From: JAACFF01 sp963807975
GTDB lineage: Bacteria; Chloroflexota; Anaerolineae; Promineifilales; Promineifilaceae
Reading direction: 5' to 3'
Length of the DNA: 64,000 bases
NCBI GenBank assembly: GCA_963807975.1
Contig: CAWEDV010000006.1
Location: 62,001-126,000, forward strand
A program made the translations under genes and the position numbers. The notes beneath the pieces were generated by a model that saw nothing but the letters and a program-made list of their open reading frames with translations, made no database searches and was not told the origin of the DNA. Below, piece after piece: positions 52,805 to 61,613 of this stretch (the first letter of the stretch is position 1; each line of letters starts with the position of its first letter).

Positions 52805-54826
52805 CTATGAGGATGCAATCATGCTCTGAAGTTTCTCTTCGGACAGAACTGTTATGCCTAAGGCATTGGCTTTGGTGAGCTTGCTGCCCGCTTTTTCGCC
52901 TGCCAATAGGTAATCAGTGTTTTTACTCACCGATCCCGTGACCCGGCCCCCGTGCTGCTCGATAAAGGCTTTGGCCTGCGAACGACTCATGGTGGGCAGG
53001 GTTCCGGTGATGACGAATGTTAGACCGGCAAAGGTGTCGGCCGCAGCTTGCACTTGTTCGGCGCTGAAGTTGAGGCCCGCCTGCCGCAGTTTTTCAAGGA
53101 TGATCTGGTTGCCTTCCCGGCTGAACCAATCTTGGACGGAAACGGCCGTCTGTGGGCCAATGCCTTCGATGGTTTCTAAACGGTCTTGTCCGGCTGCGGC
53201 AATGGCGTCAATTCCCCCAAGTTCCCGGATGAGCAGTGCAGCGACTGCACTGCCCACAAAGCGAATGCCTAGGGCGGTCAGGACGCGATCCGCGGGCTGT
53301 TCTTTGCTGGCTTGGATGCCAGCAAGGAGCTTGTCTACTTTCTTGTCCTTATGACCTTCCAGCTTAAGAAGCTGCTTTGGCTGAACACTGTAGATATCGC
53401 CAATATCATGCAGTAAGCCCTCTTGCACCAATAAAGCCGAAGTTTGGGACCCAAAGCCGTCAATATCCATCGCCGCACGACTGACAAAGTATTCTACGCG
53501 GCGTGTTAGCTGCTGCGGGCAGGCGGGATTGTCGCAGGTGATGGCAACCTCGCCCGGGAGCTGGTTGGCCGGTTCGCCACAGACAGGACAATGGGTTGGC
53601 CGATCAATCTTGCGCTCGGACCCGTCTCGCAAATCAGCCACCGGGCCAATGATATAGGGGATCACGTCGCCGGCTCGTTTCAGTAGAACAGTATCGCCGA
53701 TACGTATATCTTTGCGCTCGATCTCGTCATAATTATGCAGGGTGGCATTGCGCACCGTCACGCCGCCGATTTCTACTGCTTCCAAAACTGCCGCAGGAGC
53801 CAGGATGCCGGTGCGGCCCACATTGACCTGGACATCGAGGAGCTTTGTCGTTTTTTCCTGTGCAGGGAACTTCATAGCGATCGATCCGCGCGGATCCTTG
53901 CCTACGAAGCCCAAGCTGTCGGCTAAGGGACGATCGTTGATTTTAATGACCACTCCGTCAACTTCGTAATTGATCTGGTTGCGTTTCTCTATCCACCGCA
54001 AGTAGGCGGTTACAACATCATCCAGCCGCTCGCAGTAGATATTGTCGGGAGAGACGGGAAAGCCCAGGTCGCGCAGGAGCTGTAGACGATCCCACTGGGC
54101 ATCCGGCAAAGTAAAGCCATCCCAGGCAATGAAGTCGTAGCAGTAAAGACGCAGTGGTCTTGCGGCCGTTTTGGCGGGATCAAGCTGCCGCAAGGATCCA
54201 GCAGCGGTGTTGCGTGGATTCATGTAGAGTGCTTCGCCAGCAGCGGCTCGCGCCGCGTTGAGCGCTTCGAATTTATCTAGGGGAAAGAATACTTCGCCCC
54301 TGATGACCACATAGGGAGGAGGGAGGAGTTTGCTGGTGGGATTAACTGGGATGCGCCGCGGGAGGCTGTTGATAGTGCGCAAATTGAGGGTGATATTTTC
54401 TCCTACTTCGCCGTTTCCGCGTGTTGCCCCTTCTTCAAATACGCCATTGCGATAGGTGAGGACGACTGTGAGCCCATCCAGCTTGGGTTCAGCCACATAG
54501 GTCAGGTGGGCGTTGGGATCGGGCAGCAAACGGCCGATTCGCTGGCGCCAGGCGTGTAAATCTTCTTCACTGAAGGCATTGGCGAGGCTCAGTATTGGGG
54601 CGGGGTGGGTTACCTTTTCGAAGGCATCCAAGGGCTCGGCCCCTGCGCGTTGGGTAGGGGAGTCCGGGGCAGCGAGTTGGGGGTATTCTGCCTCGAGCGC
54701 TAATAATTCGTGGTACAGTTGATCATATTCGCCATCGCTGATGATGGGCGAGTCGAGCACATGATAGCGATAAAGATGGTAGTTTATTTCATCGGTCAGT
54801 TTTTTGATCCGCGCTTCAGGTGTCAT
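52805..54826 (-). CDS. ligA: NAD-dependent DNA ligase
   Basis: This 673-residue LigA seals nicks using NAD. The adenylated lysine is Lys115 in EPKLDGL. It has GATRGNGEVGENIT, the OB fold, a zinc finger (HCPVCGEPANQL and CDNPACPQQ), the helix-hairpin-helix region (GIGPQTAVSVQDWF) and a C-terminal BRCT domain (FAGLTFVITGTLPTMSRSQA, NTDYLLAGEKAGSKLTKA). All domains are intact and the length is typical. Confidence 0.97.
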   Translation of the reverse strand: MTPEARIKKLTDEINYHLYRYHVLDSPIISDGEYDQLYHELLALEAEYPQLAAPDSPTQRAGAEPLDAFEKVTHPAPILSLANAFSEEDLHAWRQRIGRLLPDPNAHLTYVAEPKLDGLTVVLTYRNGVFEEGATRGNGEVGENITLNLRTINSLPRRIPVNPTSKLLPPPYVVIRGEVFFPLDKFEALNAARAAAGEALYMNPRNTAAGSLRQLDPAKTAARPLRLYCYDFIAWDGFTLPDAQWDRLQLLRDLGFPVSPDNIYCERLDDVVTAYLRWIEKRNQINYEVDGVVIKINDRPLADSLGFVGKDPRGSIAMKFPAQEKTTKLLDVQVNVGRTGILAPAAVLEAVEIGGVTVRNATLHNYDEIERKDIRIGDTVLLKRAGDVIPYIIGPVADLRDGSERKIDRPTHCPVCGEPANQLPGEVAITCDNPACPQQLTRRVEYFVSRAAMDIDGFGSQTSALLVQEGLLHDIGDIYSVQPKQLLKLEGHKDKKVDKLLAGIQASKEQPADRVLTALGIRFVGSAVAALLIRELGGIDAIAAAGQDRLETIEGIGPQTAVSVQDWFSREGNQIILEKLRQAGLNFSAEQVQAAADTFAGLTFVITGTLPTMSRSQAKAFIEQHGGRVTGSVSKNTDYLLAGEKAGSKLTKANALGITVLSEEKLQSMIASS

Positions 54827-54848
54827 GAGTTATGATCGTCTCCCATAT

Positions 54849-55361
54849 TTACGGCGCTGCTGCCGGTTCTAAGAAATCTTGAGCTACCCAACCCTCTGTG
54901 CCATCAACGAGTTCTACCTGCCACCAGCTAAAGTTGTCCCCCTCCTCTGGCCCGTCGAGGATCAACAACACTGTTCCTTCGTCAGCGACCAGCAGGGCGA
55001 CATTGCGTGTGCTGGGTCCACCGCGTACGGTTACACCCAAGCCGTCTGTATTGGCCACGACGGCGTAGAAGTCTCTGGTGATCTCGGGCGGCGCAATGGC
55101 TGCATCTGGCGTGGGAATTGGCGTGAATGTGGGCATGGGGGTTGGCACTGAGGCTGTTATGGTAGAATCGGCGGTCGGACTGGGAGGTGCGGTCAAGATG
55201 ATGATGGTTGGTTCTGGGGCTGCGGCGGTTGGCGCCGGGGCCTGGGACAGGATGTTATTAAGCAGCAGAAACGCGGCCATACAAATAATGATGGTGAAAA
55301 GCAGGCCCATTCCCAACCATTTCCAGGGAATAGGCTCCCGTTCAGGTCGCTCACTGCTCAT
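54849..55361 (-). CDS. Membrane-anchored SH3-like domain protein
   Basis: This 170-residue protein has a short cytosolic head, a transmembrane helix at about 14-36 and a Pro/Thr-rich linker (about 40-90). The C-terminal bacterial SH3 domain reads DGLGVTVRGGPSTRNVALLV, ...LLILDGPEEGDNFSWWQVEL, VDGTEGWVAQDFLEPA. Such domains often bind cell wall. Its ATG overlaps the phosphatase gene's stop by 11 bp, so it is translationally coupled to that signalling protein. Confidence 0.72.
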   Translation of the reverse strand: MSSERPEREPIPWKWLGMGLLFTIIICMAAFLLLNNILSQAPAPTAAAPEPTIIILTAPPSPTADSTITASVPTPMPTFTPIPTPDAAIAPPEITRDFYAVVANTDGLGVTVRGGPSTRNVALLVADEGTVLLILDGPEEGDNFSWWQVELVDGTEGWVAQDFLEPAAAP

Positions 55362-56607
55362 CCCGATCTCCCTCCACTTCTAGGACGAGCAGCGTTAGAT
55401 CGTCAAAGGCGGCAACGCCTTGTGACCATCTGCCGACGCTGTCGGCGACGGCCTGGACACATTCTTGGGCAGGAAGGTTCGCAGCCTGTGTGAAAGAGTG
55501 CACCAGACGTTGATTGCCATAAGCCTCGTTAAATTCATTGATGGCATCTGGAACGCCGTCGCTGAACATGAGCAGGCGATCGTTGGGTCGCAGCAGGATG
55601 CTGAACTCCTGCAGGGTAAGTTCAGGGAGCATACCCAAAAAACGGCCGACGCCAGGCAATTGTGAGGCGGGTTGGCCCTGGCGCACCAGAAGCGGCCGTT
55701 CCTGGGCAGCACGAATATAGGTTAATTTACCGCTGGGCCGGTGCAAGACGCCATAAAAAGCGGTCACAAAACTGTCGTGATCGGGGGCGATATCCAACAT
55801 GCCCCTGTGTACAGCCAAGGCAACTTCTGCGGGAGAGAGTGTTTGCTGCGCTTCACGCCGAAAAAGTGTACGGGTCACGGCCATGTATAGGGCGGCATGC
55901 AATCCTTTGTCGGCAACATCTGCCAGCAAAATGCCCATATGCTCATCGTCTAAGTCGATGACATCATAGAAGTCTCCACCTACTTCACGAGCTGGAGTTT
56001 GGTAGGCAGCACAATGATACATGGTATGGACGGGCAGTTTTCCTGGGAGCAGATGGCGCTGGGCTTCGGCTGCCAGCTCCAGCTCATGTTCCATTCTTTC
56101 CTTTTCGACCAATTCTGCCTGCGCCATTTTCAACTCGGCATAAGCTTGTTCCAATTCTTCGTTCTTCTGCTGCAAATCTTCGATGGCGCGCTGGTCCTGC
56201 CTGCGCATATCACCTAGAACGCGACGCAAAAAGACATTGGCCACGGTCGGGCTTTCAATCACGAGACGACTGAACACCTCGTCATCGAATTCTAGCAGCG
56301 TTATTGGCGTGGCGGCTATGACTGTGGCCATGCGCGGCGCATCGTCAATCAATGCCATTTCTCCGAAATAGCTTCCTGGGTGCAGTACGCTCAAAAGCCG
56401 ATCTTCTTCTTCATCTGTCGATTGGGTGACAGTAACATGACCGTCGACGATGATATAAAAACTTTCCCCCCGTTCGCCCTGGCGGCAGACGACAGTTCCG
56501 GTGGGGAATGTGCGCGAATGGGCCGCTTCGCGCAAGGTGTCGAGTGTGCTCTCTTCTATTTTATCGCCAAATGCCTGTCTGAGTATATGTGTCGAGCCTC
56601 TATGCAT
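55351..56607 (-). CDS. cNMP-binding domain PP2C/SpoIIE-type phosphatase
   Basis: This 418-residue protein has an N-terminal cyclic-nucleotide-binding-type domain (about 10-125: GTVVCRQGERGESFYIIVDG, HPGSYFGEMALIDDAPRMAT). A coiled coil with Glu/Gln heptads follows at about 135-185. The C-terminal PP2C domain (about 195-410) has REVGGDFYDVIDLDDEHMGI, LLADVADKGLHAALYMAV, LLMFSDGVPDAINEFNEAYG and FDDLTLLVLEV, keeping the metal-binding aspartates. It would dephosphorylate a serine or threonine protein, for example an anti-sigma antagonist, in response to a ligand. No such partner is adjacent. Confidence 0.9.
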   Translation of the reverse strand: MHRGSTHILRQAFGDKIEESTLDTLREAAHSRTFPTGTVVCRQGERGESFYIIVDGHVTVTQSTDEEEDRLLSVLHPGSYFGEMALIDDAPRMATVIAATPITLLEFDDEVFSRLVIESPTVANVFLRRVLGDMRRQDQRAIEDLQQKNEELEQAYAELKMAQAELVEKERMEHELELAAEAQRHLLPGKLPVHTMYHCAAYQTPAREVGGDFYDVIDLDDEHMGILLADVADKGLHAALYMAVTRTLFRREAQQTLSPAEVALAVHRGMLDIAPDHDSFVTAFYGVLHRPSGKLTYIRAAQERPLLVRQGQPASQLPGVGRFLGMLPELTLQEFSILLRPNDRLLMFSDGVPDAINEFNEAYGNQRLVHSFTQAANLPAQECVQAVADSVGRWSQGVAAFDDLTLLVLEVEGDRDEQ

Positions 56608-56628
56608 AGAGAAACCTATTTCCTAAAC

Positions 56629-58353
56629 CTATTTACCGCCAATCTCAGCCAATAGTCTTTCCATTGGCCAGGTGTTAACCACGTTTTCCGCGGTGGCCCA
56701 ACCTCTTTGTGCTGCTGCTACTCCATAATGAAGGAATTCAAAGTGGTCAGGGTGATGGGCGTCGGTATTGATGGCTATTTTAGCGCCTAGGTTTAAGGCG
56801 CGGCGAGCGTGAGTATCGCGAAGGTCTAAGCGGCGTGGATTGGCATTGATTTCCAATATCGTGTTGGTAGCCACGGCCGATTCTAGGACCATATCCATAT
56901 CCAGATCGGCACCCGCCCGATCGTGTAGGAGCCTGCCCGTTGGATGGGCGATCATGTCTACATGGGGATTCCATATGGCGTTTAATAGGCGATCGGTAAC
57001 TTGTTCGCGCGGTTGACTGAGACTGGTATGTAGGCTGGCGATAACGAAATCCAATTCAGCCAGGATTTCGTCGGGAAAATCAAGTGTTCCATCGGCCTTG
57101 ATTTCCATCTCTGTGCCGTGCAGCACACGAAAATCTGCTCCCATTTTCTCATCTACCTCGCGTACTGCGGCAGCCTGTTCCTGCAAGCGCTCGATGGAGA
57201 GACCGTTGCCGATGCCCAGACTGCGGGAATGATCGCTGATAACGATATATTGCAAGCCTCTGGCCTGGGCAGCTTGGGCCATCTCGAGGATGGTCATACG
57301 GCCGTCTGACCAGGTGCTGTGTGTGTGCAGATCGCCGCGAATATCTTGCACTTGAACCAACTGCGGCAGCTTCCTACTCTGGGCCGCTTCAATTTCGCCG
57401 CGATCCTCTCGAAGCGGTGGCGGGATAAAGGGCATACCCAGCGTGGCGTACACCTCTTCTTCGGTAGCGCAGAGAATTTCCGGGTCCCCGTTTTCAGGTG
57501 TGAATGCATGTTCATTGAGGCTCAATCCGTTTCTTAGGGCCATTTCACGCAGGCGCACGTTGTGATCTTTGCTACCGGTGAAATAGGATAGTAAGGTGCC
57601 CCAACGCGCGGCAGGCAGGACGCGAAGATCGACGCCTAGGCCGGAAAGCAGCTGCACGCGCGCTTTGGTCGGTCCCCGAGCCACGACTGATTCCACGATA
57701 TCAAGTTCACAGAAGCGATCCATCGCCGGCTGCGGATCGTCGGTGGCTACGAGTAAATCCATGTCACCGATGGTTTCTCTCATGCGCCGCAACGACCCGG
57801 CGACGGCGGTTTTGGTCACCCCGGGCACATCAGCCAACTGGCTTAGGATCTGCTGAGCTACCGGCCAAACATCCCCTAAGGGCACGCGCTCATCTCCATG
57901 ACGTTCCAGCGCATCAATCGCGCGGATTAACCTTTCTTCACTTTTCTTGCCCATCCGGGGTAGTTCGCGAAGTTTCCCATCATGGGCAGCAACTTTTAGA
58001 TCGTCAAGCGTTGTGATGCCCAATGTGTCATAAATCTGCTGCACACGTTTTGGTCCTAGACCTTCCACGCGCAGCATTTCCAATAGGGAAGGGGGAACTT
58101 CCTGGCCGAGGCGTTCATAGAATTCGAGTTTGCCCGTGGTCAGCAACTCTTCGATTTTCCCGGCCAGTGTTTTCCCAATGCCCTGAATATCAGTGAGTGT
58201 GCCCTCAGCACAGACGTCATTGAGATCTCGCCCCAGGGCGGTGATACTATCCGCGGCGCGACGATAAGCTAAGACGCGATGAATCTGATCGCCGCGAATG
58301 GCAAGCATGTCGGCTATTTGGTCAAATATGACCGCAATTTCTCGATTATTCAT
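56629..58353 (-). CDS. polX: DNA polymerase/3'-5' exonuclease PolX
   Basis: This 574-residue family X polymerase acts in base-excision repair. The N-terminal part has helix-hairpin-helix motifs (DIQGIGKTLAGKIEELLTTG, VEGLGPKRVQQIYDTLGI) and the polymerase core with GSLRRMRETIGDMDLLVATD, whose aspartates bind metal. The C-terminal PHP domain (about 340-570: GDLHTHSTWSDGRMTILEMA, VISDHSRSLGIGNGL, INTDAHHPDHF) gives the 3'-5' exonuclease. Length and order are typical of bacterial PolX. A TATAAT on the minus strand at 58397-58402 may be its -10 box. Confidence 0.95.
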   Translation of the reverse strand: MNNREIAVIFDQIADMLAIRGDQIHRVLAYRRAADSITALGRDLNDVCAEGTLTDIQGIGKTLAGKIEELLTTGKLEFYERLGQEVPPSLLEMLRVEGLGPKRVQQIYDTLGITTLDDLKVAAHDGKLRELPRMGKKSEERLIRAIDALERHGDERVPLGDVWPVAQQILSQLADVPGVTKTAVAGSLRRMRETIGDMDLLVATDDPQPAMDRFCELDIVESVVARGPTKARVQLLSGLGVDLRVLPAARWGTLLSYFTGSKDHNVRLREMALRNGLSLNEHAFTPENGDPEILCATEEEVYATLGMPFIPPPLREDRGEIEAAQSRKLPQLVQVQDIRGDLHTHSTWSDGRMTILEMAQAAQARGLQYIVISDHSRSLGIGNGLSIERLQEQAAAVREVDEKMGADFRVLHGTEMEIKADGTLDFPDEILAELDFVIASLHTSLSQPREQVTDRLLNAIWNPHVDMIAHPTGRLLHDRAGADLDMDMVLESAVATNTILEINANPRRLDLRDTHARRALNLGAKIAINTDAHHPDHFEFLHYGVAAAQRGWATAENVVNTWPMERLLAEIGGK

Positions 58354-58561
58354 AGGGTCAACACATAATAAATACAGTTGATATACAGCACGTCATATTA
58401 TACCCGAAAATGGACCCGATGTTCCTGACCCCAAAATGACCCTATAATGACTCTTCAATGGGATCATCTTGTCCTCAACTTTGAACCATGTTACTATTCA
58501 TAGATGTCGATCTTGGAGTTCGGCAGTATTGTATTATCTCAATAAAAGGAGAAGAGATACT

Positions 58562-60430
58562 ATGAAGAAACAGAAGTGGTTTGTCATTCTAACCATTATT
58601 GCGGCACTTGTCTTAGTGCTGGCAGCTTGCTCGCCAGAAGTGGCAGAGCAGGTAGAAGAGATTGCACCTACCGTTCAGGCTGCTGTCGAAGAGGTAGCCC
58701 CAACAGTGGAGGCTGCGGTTGAAGAGGTCGCCCCTACTGTGGAAGCCGCGGTTGAAGAGGTTGTCGAAGAAGCGGTTGAAGAACCAGCTGAAGAAGCGGC
58801 TGAAGAACCGGCTGAAGAGGAAATGGGCGAAAAAATCCCCCTGACTCTCTATTACATGCCTGTAACTCGTTTCTACTATCCCAGCCCGAAAGAAATTGCC
58901 GAAGGTATGGCAGCTGACTTGGCAAACGCAGGCTTCGACGTTCAGCTCGAGCTCGCCGGTGACTGGCCCACCTATCTGGGTCTGCGCCGCGAAGGTAATC
59001 TGGACGGTCTGTACATGCTTGGTTGGGGTGGCGACAATGGTGACCCCGACAACTTCCTGAACTATTTCTTTGGCTACTCTGGGGACGACAAAGTTGGTGA
59101 TGATCCCACAGCATGGGAAAAAAGCCCTGATGCCCGTGAGGGTTGGTATGCCAACACGGAAGTAGCCCAACTGCTCTACCAGGCCTCCATCCTCCCCGAC
59201 CAGGGCGATCGCGAGGAATTGTACATGCAGGTCGAGCAATTACTGCACGACGATGTAGCTCGTCTCTGGATCGCACACAATAACACCCCGTTGGTCTTTT
59301 CAAGCGCTGTTGACGGTTATGTTGCCCAACCTGTTGGCGCCGACCGCTTCGAGGGGGTTACGGTTGAAGGTTCCGATACTTTCGTCTTTGGGCGTGGCGG
59401 TGATTCTGTTGGATTAGATCCCGCAGTCGTTACCGATGGTGAAAGCTTCCGCGTTACCGGACAGATTTTGGAGCCGCTCTACCAATATGAGCCCGGCACC
59501 ACGACCCCCATTCCGGCTCTGGCTGAAGAATGTGTCGCCAACGAGGCAGCCACCGAATGGACTTGCACCCTGCGCCAGGGCGTAAAATTCCACGATGGCA
59601 CTGACTTCAATGCTGACGCAGTCGTTTTTAACTTCGATCGCTGGCGCTTCACGGACAATGCTTATCATCCGGAAAGCCAGGTGTTCGAGTATTACGAATA
59701 TATGTGGGGCGGTTTTGACGATAACAGTGTGATCACGTCTGTTGAGAAAATTGATGATTTCACCGTCAAATTCGTTCTGTCCGACTCGCTCGCGCCCTTC
59801 CTCGCTAACCTAGCTATGGATATGTTCGCCATCGCCAGCCCGACCGCTATTGAAGCCGCCGGCGAAGACTACGGTCTGCCTGGCACCGGCGCAGTCGGCA
59901 CGGGCCCCTTCAAGTTCGTGGAATGGATTGAAGGTGACAGCATTACTATCGAAGCCAACCCCGATTACTGGGGTGGCGCACCGACTGTTAATCAGGTTGT
60001 ATACCGCGTCATCGCCGATGACTCGGCACGCTTCCTGGCGCTGCAAGCTGGCGATATTCAGGGTCTGGAGCAGGCGGTTGTAGAAGATTTGGATGCTGCC
60101 GAAGCTTCCGAAGACCTCTACGTTACAACCCGTCCCGCCCTAAACACTGGCTATCTCGCTTTCAGCTATCGTATCAAAGAGTTTCAGGATCCGCTGGTTC
60201 GTGAAGCTATCGCCCATGCGATCAACCGTGAAGGACTCATCGAGAACTTCTACGGCGCTTATGGTGAGGCCGCGTCCAATTTCCTGCCTCCGTTGATCTG
60301 GGGCCATAATGATGAGATCGAAGATTGGACCTATGATCCCGATCTGTCCCGTCAACTGCTTACTGAAGCCGGCTTCCCTGATGGATTGAGCGAAGTTACG
60401 ATCGACCCCAGCGTCGGTCCGGCTGAATAA
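58562..60430 (+). CDS. Circularly permuted dipeptide-type ABC substrate-binding lipoprotein
   Basis: The ATG at 58562 follows AAAGGAGA and gives 622 residues. A lipoprotein signal ends in LAAC (Cys23), then an Ala/Glu/Val-rich repeated linker (24-91). Residues 92-269 read LTLYYMPVTRFYYPSPKEIA, MLGWGGDNGDPDNFLNYFFG and DGYVAQPVGADRFEGVTVE. In DppA-like proteins (SBP_bac_5) this is the C-terminal part. Residues 272-615 then give the canonical N-terminal part: TFVFGRGGDSVGLDPAV, LRQGVKFHDGTDFNADAVVF, GTGPFKFVEW and VREAIAHAINREGLIENFYG, ending at LLTEAGFPDGLSEV, exactly where the LTLYYMP block would normally follow. A Gly-Ser joins old C- and N-termini. All parts of the fold are present once. 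It binds peptide-like ligands for the downstream importer. Confidence 0.9.
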   Translation: MKKQKWFVILTIIAALVLVLAACSPEVAEQVEEIAPTVQAAVEEVAPTVEAAVEEVAPTVEAAVEEVVEEAVEEPAEEAAEEPAEEEMGEKIPLTLYYMPVTRFYYPSPKEIAEGMAADLANAGFDVQLELAGDWPTYLGLRREGNLDGLYMLGWGGDNGDPDNFLNYFFGYSGDDKVGDDPTAWEKSPDAREGWYANTEVAQLLYQASILPDQGDREELYMQVEQLLHDDVARLWIAHNNTPLVFSSAVDGYVAQPVGADRFEGVTVEGSDTFVFGRGGDSVGLDPAVVTDGESFRVTGQILEPLYQYEPGTTTPIPALAEECVANEAATEWTCTLRQGVKFHDGTDFNADAVVFNFDRWRFTDNAYHPESQVFEYYEYMWGGFDDNSVITSVEKIDDFTVKFVLSDSLAPFLANLAMDMFAIASPTAIEAAGEDYGLPGTGAVGTGPFKFVEWIEGDSITIEANPDYWGGAPTVNQVVYRVIADDSARFLALQAGDIQGLEQAVVEDLDAAEASEDLYVTTRPALNTGYLAFSYRIKEFQDPLVREAIAHAINREGLIENFYGAYGEAASNFLPPLIWGHNDEIEDWTYDPDLSRQLLTEAGFPDGLSEVTIDPSVGPAE

Positions 60431-60498
60431 GTTTTAGCAACTAAGTTAGTTAAGATGCCCATTTAGCCATGGGCAGGGTCTTTTCGACCGACTAGAGG

Positions 60499-60525
60499 GG
60501 AGGGGCGGATAATCTCCGCCCCTCC
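60499..60525 (+). terminator. Hairpin between binding protein and permease genes
   Basis: GGAGGGGCGGA (60499-60509) and TCCGCCCCTCC (60515-60525) form a perfect 11-bp stem with a TAATC loop, followed by TTAATTGT. It probably terminates partly or protects the abundant binding-protein mRNA, lowering expression of the permease genes. Confidence 0.7.
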
Positions 60526-60552
60526 TTAATTGTAATATGAGGGAGGTCATCT

Positions 60553-61605
60553 TTGCCCCGCTATATTATTCGCCGGCTAATTTCTGTCATTCCAACGCTT
60601 ATTGGCGTCACTTTTGTGATTTTCATGTTTCAGCGTCTCATCCCTGGCGACCCGGCTGTGGCCATGTTGGGGGAACATGCCACTGATGAAAATGTGGAAC
60701 GAATTCGCGAGCAATTTGGACTTAATCGCCCGCTTTTCCTCGATCGGGAAGCATTGGCAGAGGGTGACCTAGAAGGTTTTTTTGACAGCCAATACATTCG
60801 CTACATGAAGCGTCTGCTCGTGCTCGATATGGGAGACTCTATTCATCGCCGCATTCCTGTCGCTGAAACATTGGGGATTCGTTTTCCAGCGACCCTCGAA
60901 CTTGCTCTTTTATCGATGTTCATAGCCATAATAATTGGTATTCCGGTAGGGATTATTTCGGCGGCGCGGCGAAATTCGGCTATTGATGGTGTTAGTATGG
61001 TTGGCTCGCTGGTGGGCGTCTCGATGCCTATCTTCTGGCTGGGCTTGATGTTAATTATGCTTTTCGCGGTCTACTTGCAGTGGCTGCCCGCCGGGGGACG
61101 AATTAGTACGGGTGTTGAAATAACGCCTATTACCAATATGTATCTCCTCGACAGCATACTTACGGGTAACCTAGAGGGCTTTATTGATACTGGAAAGCAC
61201 ATCATTATGCCCGCGATTGCACTGGCTACGATCCCCATGGCCATTATTGCGCGCATGACGCGCTCGAGCATGCTAGATGTGCTGCAAGAAGACTATGTGC
61301 GCACGGCAAAGGCCAAAGGATTAGGTGGAGCACTGGTTCTGTTCCGGCACGCGCTCAAGAATGCTGCCTTGCCCGTGGTCACGATTATTGGCCTGCAAAT
61401 GGGAACGCTGCTGGCAGGCGCCGTGTTGACGGAGACCATCTTCGCCTGGCCTGGTATTGGTCGTTGGGTCTATGACGGAATCTTGGGGCGAGACTATCCT
61501 ATTGTGCAGGGTGGCACATTGGTCATCGCTCTTATCTTTGTTGTCGTAAACTTTACTGTGGACATACTGTATGCGGTTCTCGATCCGCGCATCCGCTATG
61601 ATTGA
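60553..61605 (+). CDS. Dipeptide-type ABC permease, DppB-like
   Basis: This 350-residue permease starts at TTG, five bases after GGGAGGT. The N-terminus (YIIRRLISVIPTLIGVTFVI) and first helix are typical, followed by five further helices. The EAA loop is DYVRTAKAKGLGGALVLFRH, which contacts the ATPases. It ends in LYAVLDPRIRYD. It forms the membrane channel with the next gene, which starts 8 bp later. Confidence 0.94.
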   Translation: MPRYIIRRLISVIPTLIGVTFVIFMFQRLIPGDPAVAMLGEHATDENVERIREQFGLNRPLFLDREALAEGDLEGFFDSQYIRYMKRLLVLDMGDSIHRRIPVAETLGIRFPATLELALLSMFIAIIIGIPVGIISAARRNSAIDGVSMVGSLVGVSMPIFWLGLMLIMLFAVYLQWLPAGGRISTGVEITPITNMYLLDSILTGNLEGFIDTGKHIIMPAIALATIPMAIIARMTRSSMLDVLQEDYVRTAKAKGLGGALVLFRHALKNAALPVVTIIGLQMGTLLAGAVLTETIFAWPGIGRWVYDGILGRDYPIVQGGTLVIALIFVVVNFTVDILYAVLDPRIRYD

Positions 61606-61613
61606 GAGATTCT

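Noticed and set aside
58562..60430. Binding protein made of two tandem or chimeric paralogues
   Set aside because: Each canonical segment occurs once and the joints are clean (Gly-Ser at the old termini), so a permutation explains it better than a duplication or random chimera; assembly error still needs read support.
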